Origin: Dehalococcoidia bacterium | GTDB taxonomy: Bacteria; Chloroflexota; Dehalococcoidia; SAR202; UBA11138 | Assembly: GCA_012270625.1 (NCBI GenBank) | Contig: JAAXHZ010000021.1 | Coordinates: forward strand, 1 to 6,218 | Reading direction: 5' to 3' | DNA: 6,218 nt | Shown here: one piece after another, positions 1-4,668 of the stretch | Numbering within the stretch: the first letter of the stretch is position 1 | How the letters are laid out: each line of letters starts with the position of its first letter | Notes under the pieces: model-generated | Seen by the model: the letters and a program-made list of their open reading frames with translations, nothing else | What the model was told of the DNA's origin: nothing | Database searches by the model: none | Made by a program: the position numbers and the translations under genes

Positions 1-1076
1 ATCTCTGGGACTTCTGTCGTTAGCTCGTCGCGCCAGAGCGCGGAGTCCACGTCGCTCTCCATGATGCGGACGTTGGAGACAGCGGCAGTCAGGTTCAGAC
101 TCTGGAAGCTGGACAGGTGCGAGTTGTAGTTGTGAGGCGCGATGTTCAGCTCGTACACCTCGGCGAGTTCCGCGACCTTCTTTGCCTGGGAGAATCCCTG
201 CCACTGAACGTCCACCTTAACCGTGTCCATGGCGTGCTTTCTGAAGTACGGCTGGTACTGTCGCAGGCCGAGCAGCTGCTCACCTGAGCAGATCGGCGTC
301 CGCTGCGCCATCTTGAGCTGGAGCAGCGCGTCCGGGTCTTGATTGTCGATCTCCATCCAGAACAGGTCGAAAGGCTCCAGCGCCCTGCCGATGGCGATAG
401 CTCCCTCTGTCTTGAAGTTGTAGTTGATGTCCAGACAGATATCGACATCCGGGCCGACAGCGTCTCGCATCGCGCCAATCTGCTCGACAGTGTGCCTGAC
501 CAGGTCGGTCGGGGCATTCTGGTCGTTCGCGCCGGCGAACATGTTGTTGATGACCGACGGGTTCTCGCCCGGGAACACGATGTTGGTCTTGAACGCTGTG
601 TAGCCCGCATCGACGGCCTCCCGCGCGCAGTCCGCCACGTCCTCCATGGTGCTCAGCTTGGGCACACCCCACTCCTCGGCCATCCTCGCCCTGTACGTTG
701 CCAGGTGTGACCAGTACACCCTCTGCTTATCCCTGAACGGCCCGCCGACCAGCCTGTACACGGGTACGCCGTGCGCCTTGCCCTTGATGTCCCACAGCGC
801 AAGCTCGATCCCCGCTATGGCCATTGCGGTAGCGCCGCCGGACGACGATCGCGTGTTCCGGTACATGTCCATCCACAGCTTATCGACCGGAAGTGGGTCT
901 TTTCCTATCAGTGTCTCGCCGATGTCTTCGATCAGCGCGGGCAGGCCCTTGGCGAAAGATCCCACGCCGTACTCTGAGTAGCCAGTAATGCCCTCGTCGG
1001 TGCGAATCGCGCAGTAGAGCCATGGGTTCGCCCCCAGTCCACGAACTGCGAAGTTTTCGATTGCGGTGATTTTCAT
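1..1076 (-). CDS. MR/MLE (enolase superfamily) dehydratase-like enzyme, 3' end cut by window edge
   Basis: The ATG at 1074-1076 opens a frame that runs without a stop to the window edge (358 codons). By comparison with its downstream paralogue, about 30 C-terminal residues are missing. Seen: N-terminal MKITAIENF capping-domain start, then a barrel with FKTN (K163, N165), metal ligands D216 (LDINYN), E242 (FWMEID) and E266 (CSGEQ), the D289/H315 pair (KVDVQW, NIAPHN) and E340 (IMESD). Established for the family: the three acids bind Mg2+, which stabilises an enolate, and the Asp-His dyad acts as acid/base. A KxN motif plus His-Asp dyad fits acid-sugar dehydratases better than racemases, but the substrate cannot be told. 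E242 is followed by I-D rather than the usual E-P. A weak AAGG lies about 12 bases before the start. It lies 86 bases downstream of its paralogue on the same strand, so co-transcription is plausible. Confidence 0.93.
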   Translation of the reverse strand, partial: MKITAIENFAVRGLGANPWLYCAIRTDEGITGYSEYGVGSFAKGLPALIEDIGETLIGKDPLPVDKLWMDMYRNTRSSSGGATAMAIAGIELALWDIKGKAHGVPVYRLVGGPFRDKQRVYWSHLATYRARMAEEWGVPKLSTMEDVADCAREAVDAGYTAFKTNIVFPGENPSVINNMFAGANDQNAPTDLVRHTVEQIGAMRDAVGPDVDICLDINYNFKTEGAIAIGRALEPFDLFWMEIDNQDPDALLQLKMAQRTPICSGEQLLGLRQYQPYFRKHAMDTVKVDVQWQGFSQAKKVAELAEVYELNIAPHNYNSHLSSFQSLNLTAAVSNVRIMESDVDSALWRDELTTEVPE

Positions 1077-1111
1077 GGTGGCACCAGCCTTGCTTGGAGG
1101 GTAGGCAGTCT

Positions 1112-1155
1112 TTTTCACCCTCACCCCAGCCCTCTCCCCTGAGGGAGAGGAGGAT
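1112..1155. repeat. Palindromic intergenic repeat, copy 1
   Basis: CCTCTCCC at 1131-1138 and GGGAGAGG at 1143-1150 form a perfect 8-bp stem with a CTGA loop, preceded by TTTCACCCTCACCCCAG. The same arrangement recurs at 4387-4427 in the same orientation. It lies in the 86-base gap between the two minus-strand MR/MLE genes. On the plus strand the stem is followed by AGGATTTTTTC, which looks like an intrinsic terminator, but no plus-strand gene ends here. On the minus strand, the coding one, no T-run follows the stem. I read it as a dispersed REP-like palindrome. It could still affect the stability or read-through of the transcript joining the two genes. Confidence 0.7.
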
Positions 1156-1162
1156 TTTTTCT

Positions 1163-2329
1163 TTACCTATTCCATGCGTACCTGCGGGCGGCGTCTTCAA
1201 CGAGATCGCAGCCCCAGCCCGGCGCAGTGGGCACTGTCATGTAGCTATCGATTACCTCGGGCCGCTCGGTGAACAGCTCGAACCTCCAGGGAACTCCCTC
1301 GGGATCGCTCTCCATGATTCTGACGTTCGAGACCGAGGCGCAGAGATGGACCGACTGGAAGCTGGCAAGCTCCGACGCAGGGTTGTGAGGCGCGATATTC
1401 AGCTCGTAGGTCTCAGCGACATCGGCCACCTTCTTGGCAACGCCGAAGCCCTGCCACTGGACGTCCACCTTTACGGTGTCCATCGCGCGGAGCTCGAAGT
1501 ACGGCAGGTACTCCCTGACGCTGAAGTGCTGCTCCCCAGAGCAGAGCAGCGTGGAAGTCGATGCCTTTAGCTGGGCGAGCGCTTCGGGGTCTTCGTTGTC
1601 GTGCTCTATCCAGAACAGGTTGTAGGGTTCGAGCGCCTTGGCGATCCTGATAGCGCCCTCGGTCTTGAAGTTGTAGTTGATGTCCAGCAGGATATCGACC
1701 GACGGCCCGACGGCTTCACGCATCACCGAGATCTGCTTCTCCGCGTTTCGGACGGTCTCGGTGTCGGCGCGCTGGTCGTGACTCAATCCGTCCCGGCTCT
1801 GGGAGATCTGGCGCGGAGGGTCGCCTGGCCACAGGATATTTGTCTTGAAGGCGTCGTAGCCGTGCTCGGGGGCCTCGAGGGCCGCCGCGGCGACCGCGTC
1901 CCAGTCCTTTAGAGGCTTGTCGGGGGCGAGTGAGGGGTCGCCGGCTCTCGCGCTCGCAAGGTGAGACCAGTACACTCGCTGGCTGTCGCGATACGGCCCG
2001 CCGACGAGGTTGTTCACTGGGACTCCGAGCGCCTTGCCCTTGATGTCCCAGCAGGCGAGCTCGATGCCGGCTATGCCCATCTGGGCTATGCCTCCAGGCA
2101 TGGCTCGCAGGTTGCGGTAGAAGTCGAAGTAGAGCTTCTCGACCGCCTCGGGGTCTTGGCCGATAATCAGCGGCTTGAGGTCTTCGATCAGCCCGACGAG
2201 CGAACGGGCGGCAACACCTGAGCCGAACTCTCCGTATCCGGTGATGCCCTGGTCAGTGCGAACTGCTGAGAAGAGCCAGGGTCGGCGTCCGCCATCGACG
2301 ACGAAGATTTCTACATCAGTGATTTTCAT
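1163..2329 (-). CDS. MR/MLE (enolase superfamily) dehydratase-like enzyme, complete
   Basis: This is a full-length enzyme of 388 residues, the usual size for the family. Seen in order: N-terminal capping domain (about 1-125, including GITGYGEFG and the conserved GIAGIELACWDIKGKALGVP), then the barrel with FKTN (K162, N164), metal ligands D216 (LDINYN), E242 (FWIEHD) and E266 (CSGEQ), the D289/H315 dyad and E340. All the usual catalytic positions are present, so the enzyme should be active. The likely reaction is dehydration (or racemisation) of an acid sugar or other hydroxy acid through a Mg2+-stabilised enolate in the cytoplasm; the substrate is unknown. E242 is followed by H-D where most acid-sugar dehydratases have E-P. 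The start is supported by the MKIT N-terminus shared with the paralogue and by GGAG about 10 bases upstream. It lies just downstream of a DUF3800 relic and upstream of its paralogue, which it matches at about 70% by hand count over residues 198-342. Confidence 0.95.
   Translation of the reverse strand: MKITDVEIFVVDGGRRPWLFSAVRTDQGITGYGEFGSGVAARSLVGLIEDLKPLIIGQDPEAVEKLYFDFYRNLRAMPGGIAQMGIAGIELACWDIKGKALGVPVNNLVGGPYRDSQRVYWSHLASARAGDPSLAPDKPLKDWDAVAAAALEAPEHGYDAFKTNILWPGDPPRQISQSRDGLSHDQRADTETVRNAEKQISVMREAVGPSVDILLDINYNFKTEGAIRIAKALEPYNLFWIEHDNEDPEALAQLKASTSTLLCSGEQHFSVREYLPYFELRAMDTVKVDVQWQGFGVAKKVADVAETYELNIAPHNPASELASFQSVHLCASVSNVRIMESDPEGVPWRFELFTERPEVIDSYMTVPTAPGWGCDLVEDAARRYAWNR
2104..2121. 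repeat. 18-base exact direct match to 2941-2958 (copy inside MR/MLE gene)
   Basis: CTCGCAGGTTGCGGTAGA occurs here inside the complete MR/MLE gene, where the minus strand encodes the YRNLR motif, and again in the same orientation at 2941-2958 in the decayed zone. Identity stops abruptly on both sides. An exact match of this length within 6 kb is unlikely by chance, but it is too short to prove common origin. Confidence 0.4.
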
Positions 2330-2357
2330 ATCGAGCTTGCTCCGTCCAGTCTAGCTA

Positions 2358-2698
2358 TCATACTGTTGAGGTCAGTCGCCGGGTCAGACAGCAGGGAAGA
2401 TAGCATGACGCCCTCTTTATGTTGCTGGCCAAGTGCAACAGCCCATGCATACGGCCATGGTTGTCTTGGTCAAACTTGGGCAGCATAATGGCGGAGCTAC
2501 GGTTTCACCCTCTCCAGCACGAAGTGGGGCCGCCCGAAACAGGACACTGCTATCTATGTCGGGCAAAAAATCGGACTGGAGGCGGTCCAACTCTTTTGTT
2601 GCCCAGTCGATATTGGTCTCATAAACTGAAACGCCCGCCAGTACAAAATGGCGGGCGCTTGAATGGGTTCCCGATTCGTCCAGATACAGAAGATACAT
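2358..2698 (-). pseudogene. DUF3800 family protein relic with internal deletion
   Basis: The ATG at 2696-2698 starts a frame reading MYLLYLDESG, then HFVLAGVSVYE and LRAGEGETVAPP, the N-terminal pattern of DUF3800 proteins with the early Asp-Glu of the predicted RNase H-like fold. After about 70 residues (near 2490) the similarity ends; this frame continues through unrelated residues to a TAA at 2417-2419. A different minus-strand frame, from about 2486 to a TGA at 2358-2360, reads PKFDQDNHGRMHGLLHL and then CYLPCCLTRRL. This resembles the C-terminal Cys-x-x-Pro-x-Cys tail followed by two Arg that I recall from DUF3800 relatives. Intact members are roughly 200-250 residues, so over 100 internal residues appear lost, with a frame change at the junction. 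The N-terminal assignment is firm; the C-terminal match is recalled by eye and less sure. No function is expected. It ends 28 bases before the downstream MR/MLE start, so that gene's promoter probably lies inside the relic. Confidence 0.75.
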
Positions 2699-3014
2699 AA
2701 ACGCAGCCGAAGTACTGTTAGCGGCCGGGCGAGGGTTTACCCCTCAGCGAACCAAGTACCTGCGGTCCTCCCAGCCCAGTTAAATGGTATCGCTCCGACA
2801 GGGCGCTGTCAACTATATGACGACGGCTCGAACCTGCCCTCGCGCCTAGAGCGAAAGTTAGCCCCGAGGCTGACCAGTGAGAACGTCAGCAGCACTATGG
2901 CTAAAGGCGCGATCAAGATGCCGATGCTGAGGGTGGTCAACTCGCAGGTTGCGGTAGAGAAAGTATTCGGCTTAAAGACGATCCGGCTGATCCGCCAAGC
3001 CCGACGGTGTAGGA
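2699..3014. other. 316-base stretch without a clear gene; possible membrane-protein remnant on minus strand
   Basis: No convincing complete gene is present. The minus-strand frame ending at a TGA at 2809-2811 reads a hydrophobic run, LSIGILIAPLAIVLLTFSLV (about 2872-2931), followed by the basic stretch NFRSRREGRF. That is what the last membrane helix and cytoplasmic tail of a transporter look like. It loosely recalls C-termini of DppC-type ABC permeases, but no diagnostic motif is visible. Upstream in the same frame the composition is unlike a membrane protein, so at most a C-terminal scrap survives. The interval also holds the 18-base match at 2941-2958. I see no RNA gene, terminator or insertion-sequence ends in it. 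Confidence 0.3.
2941..2958. repeat. 18-base exact direct match to 2104-2121 (copy in decayed zone)
   Basis: This is the second copy of CTCGCAGGTTGCGGTAGA. One minus-strand frame reads LYRNLR across it, close to the FYRNLR motif of the complete MR/MLE gene. The frame is closed shortly upstream and no other MR/MLE motif is visible, so a shredded third paralogue is only a possibility. Confidence 0.35.
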
Positions 3015-3509
3015 TTGGGAGGAGATGTATCCCACTGCGGTTGGGCAACAACGAGGTCAGTCATTCACTCGATCCGTTCAGTACGCGCGATAGCCGGCTC
3101 ACAGGCCGTCGGCGCGCTCAGGCATCGCAATTTCAGGCTCTACTGGGTCTCCGGTATGGGGCTGTCAGCGGCGATGGGTATGCAGTTTCTCATCCTGGGC
3201 TGGCTGGCGCTGGAGCTTACGGACTCACCTGCCCAGCTTGGGGTGGTGATCTCTCTCTATGGCGTTCCGAACCTGTTGATGCTGGCCTTTGGAGGGATAT
3301 TCGCAGACAGAATCGACCGGCGCTGGCTGCTGTTCTTCAGTCGCACTATCGTGATGGCGCTGATCATCCTGGCGGGGACACTCACGCTCCTTCAGCTAAT
3401 CTCCATCTGGCACACATACGCCATATCGTTCATTCTCGGCACGATACAGGGACTCAGCCTGCCCGCGCAGATGGCGATAGTTCCGGATATGGTGGATTGG
3501 GCATTCTAA
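3015..3509 (+). pseudogene. MFS transporter, N-terminal fragment (about 4 of 12 helices)
   Basis: The frame encodes the start of a major facilitator transporter of the drug/siderophore-export (MFS_3/EntS-like) type. Seen: ALRHRNFRLYW just before helix 1, helix 1-2 loop and helix 2, motif A as GGIFADRIDRRWLL, helix 3, and helix 4 ending LPAQMAIVPDMV. The protein then stops after DWAF, at TAA 3507-3509, about 164 residues into a family of about 400. The reading frame that overlaps the break continues GILRPTLRMLKV to a TAG at 3536-3538, which could be the C-terminal tip after an out-of-frame internal deletion. The start is unclear. The only in-frame start is TTG at 3015. A strong GGGAGG instead sits just before an out-of-frame ATG at 3025 that hits a stop after 22 codons, which may mean a frameshift near the N-terminus as well. 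The product is very unlikely to transport anything. Confidence 0.8.
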
Positions 3510-3574
3510 GACCCACGCTGCGCATGCTGAAGGTCTAGCAGGCGCCTGCGCACTACTATGTGAAGTCAAGTCGC

Positions 3575-4339
3575 TCATCGGCGAGTCACTTCGCTTAAGA
3601 ACGCTCCGGCAGCGGATGAGAGCAGCGTCGTCAGGTGAGTGTACAGGTACGTGACGCCCTGATCGAGATAGCGCCGTGTGGCGGCGGAATTGCCAGCTGA
3701 ACCGGACACCTTTCCCGCCGCCGCTATCGAGCCGAACACGCTATCCATCGCCTCCCGCACCTCCGGGGCATCGGCGCGTCCCGGGTATCCGAGTGACTGC
3801 GACAGATCCGACGGGCCTACGAAGAACACGTCCACACCCTCTACCTGCACGATCTGATCCACGTTCCTGACAGCCTCCGCTTCTTCGAGCTGGACGCAGA
3901 CCAGCGTCTCCCTGTTGGAGCGCTCGGCATATTCGGACATCGACATGCCGTACCCGTAGGAGGCGGACCTGACCCCAGCGGCCAGCCCGCGTTCGCCCTG
4001 TGGATGGTACTTGACGGACTCGACTGCTCTTCCAGCGTCCTCGGCGGTGTTGACATGAGGAACCTGCACTCCCATCACGCCCCTGTCCATGAGCTGACCG
4101 ATCGACTCGAACGAGTTGACAGGCGGTCTGGCGATAGGCGTGACACCGGCGGTCTCAGCAGCCATGACCATAAGCTCGACGCTCTCCAGCGAAATGGAGC
4201 CGTGTTCACAGTCGATGAGCACCCAATCGAATCCCAGCCGTCCGACGATGTCGATGACGTGAGGAGACGGGAACATGATCGAGACACCGAACGCGGGCTG
4301 ACCGGAGAGCAGCTTGCTCTTCATACGATTGGGAATCAT
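3575..4339 (-). CDS. HpcH/HpaI family class II aldolase (2-keto-3-deoxy acid aldolase-like)
   Basis: This is a 254-residue protein, the normal length for the family. It folds as a single barrel of the phosphoenolpyruvate/pyruvate superfamily. Seen: IDCEHG with H46, IARP with R71, GVQVPHVNTAEDA (90-102), YHPQGERG with R118, the metal ligand E152 in VQLEEAEAV, and D178 in VGPSDLSQSLG. These match the His-Arg-Glu-Asp set of HpaI and YfaU. Known members split 2-keto-3-deoxy-L-rhamnonate or 4-hydroxy-2-oxoheptanedioate into pyruvate plus an aldehyde using a divalent metal; which substrate applies here is not visible. I chose the ATG at 4337-4339 because AGGAAA lies about 9 bases upstream and the protein then begins MIPNRMKSKL like its relatives. 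An upstream ATG at 4387 would add 16 unlike residues. Functionally it would follow the MR/MLE dehydratases. It is divergent from the exporter, with a palindromic repeat 48 bases upstream. Confidence 0.93.
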   Translation of the reverse strand: MIPNRMKSKLLSGQPAFGVSIMFPSPHVIDIVGRLGFDWVLIDCEHGSISLESVELMVMAAETAGVTPIARPPVNSFESIGQLMDRGVMGVQVPHVNTAEDAGRAVESVKYHPQGERGLAAGVRSASYGYGMSMSEYAERSNRETLVCVQLEEAEAVRNVDQIVQVEGVDVFFVGPSDLSQSLGYPGRADAPEVREAMDSVFGSIAAAGKVSGSAGNSAATRRYLDQGVTYLYTHLTTLLSSAAGAFLSEVTRR

Positions 4340-4386
4340 CGGACCTGCTTTCCTGTAAGATGATGTACCAGCTTGGCAGGTGAACA

Positions 4387-4427
4387 TTTCACCCTCTCCC
4401 TAACCCTCTCCCTGAGGGAGAGGGGAT
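4387..4427. repeat. Palindromic intergenic repeat, copy 2
   Basis: CCCTCTCCC at 4404-4412 and GGGAGAGGG at 4416-4424 form a perfect 9-bp stem with a TGA loop, preceded by TTTCACCCTCTCCCTAA. It matches copy 1 at 1112-1155 in sequence, order and orientation, differing by a few substitutions and single-base indels. It lies in the divergent gap upstream of the aldolase and has no T-run on either side, so it is not a standard terminator. Similar CCCTCTCCC/GGGAGAGGG palindromes are common in intergenic regions of several bacterial groups. Confidence 0.75.
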
Positions 4428-4558
4428 CTCTGACCCCACAGGGCGATGCCGACTAAGCTGATACAGATTCCTCCTGTAAGTATATCAACAGCGTCTCTTC
4501 GATTACTGGTACGATTCACCGAGTAGGTCACACAGACGCTGACATAGGAGAACGTATC

Positions 4559-4645
4559 ATGCGGGTCACCGTCCTGGTCAAGGCCACCCAAGACAACGAA
4601 TCGGGCATCATGCCGCTGCATCCAGCCGCGCCGGCACGTTCGTAA
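4559..4645 (+). pseudogene. DGPF/YCII-domain protein relic (N-terminal stub)
   Basis: AGGAG at 4546-4550 sits 8 bases before an ATG that opens 28 codons, beginning MRVTVLVKATQDNESGIMP. This closely follows the conserved start of YCII-related/DGPF-domain proteins (COG3795), which typically read MRVMVLVKAT, then a Glu/Asp-rich stretch and G-x-MP. Intact proteins are about 110-150 residues, so more than three quarters is missing. The following LHPAAPARS might correspond to the LHPSSKGAR-like segment that comes some 25-30 residues later in intact members, which would imply an internal deletion, but the match is short. The ribosome binding site survives, so a small peptide could still be made. It is followed 23 bases later by the exporter. 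Confidence 0.6.
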
Positions 4646-4668
4646 GGGAGATCGACACTTAGTCAACC

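Noticed and set aside
1112..1160. Intrinsic terminator on the plus strand (palindrome followed by T6)
   Set aside because: No plus-strand gene ends there, and the second copy of the palindrome has no T-run, so the element is better explained as a dispersed repeat.
2503..2515. Third copy of the TTTCACCCTCTCC lead-in of the palindromic repeat
   Set aside because: It lacks the palindrome and is explained by the coding of the AGEGE motif in the DUF3800 relic.
2663..3538. A long plus-strand open frame of 291 codons across the decayed zone
   Set aside because: It overlaps the MFS fragment in another frame, and its composition (Arg, His and Gly rich, no motifs) is that of a shadow. Only its last 12 or so codons may be the MFS tail.
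4343..4381. Inverted ACCTGC/GCAGGT pair upstream of the aldolase as an operator
   Set aside because: Only 6 bp per arm, 27 bases apart; expected by chance and no regulator gene is adjacent.
4400..4666. Minus-strand frame of 88 codons between aldolase and exporter
   Set aside because: It covers the palindrome and the antisense of the DGPF stub; no motif or plausible start signal.
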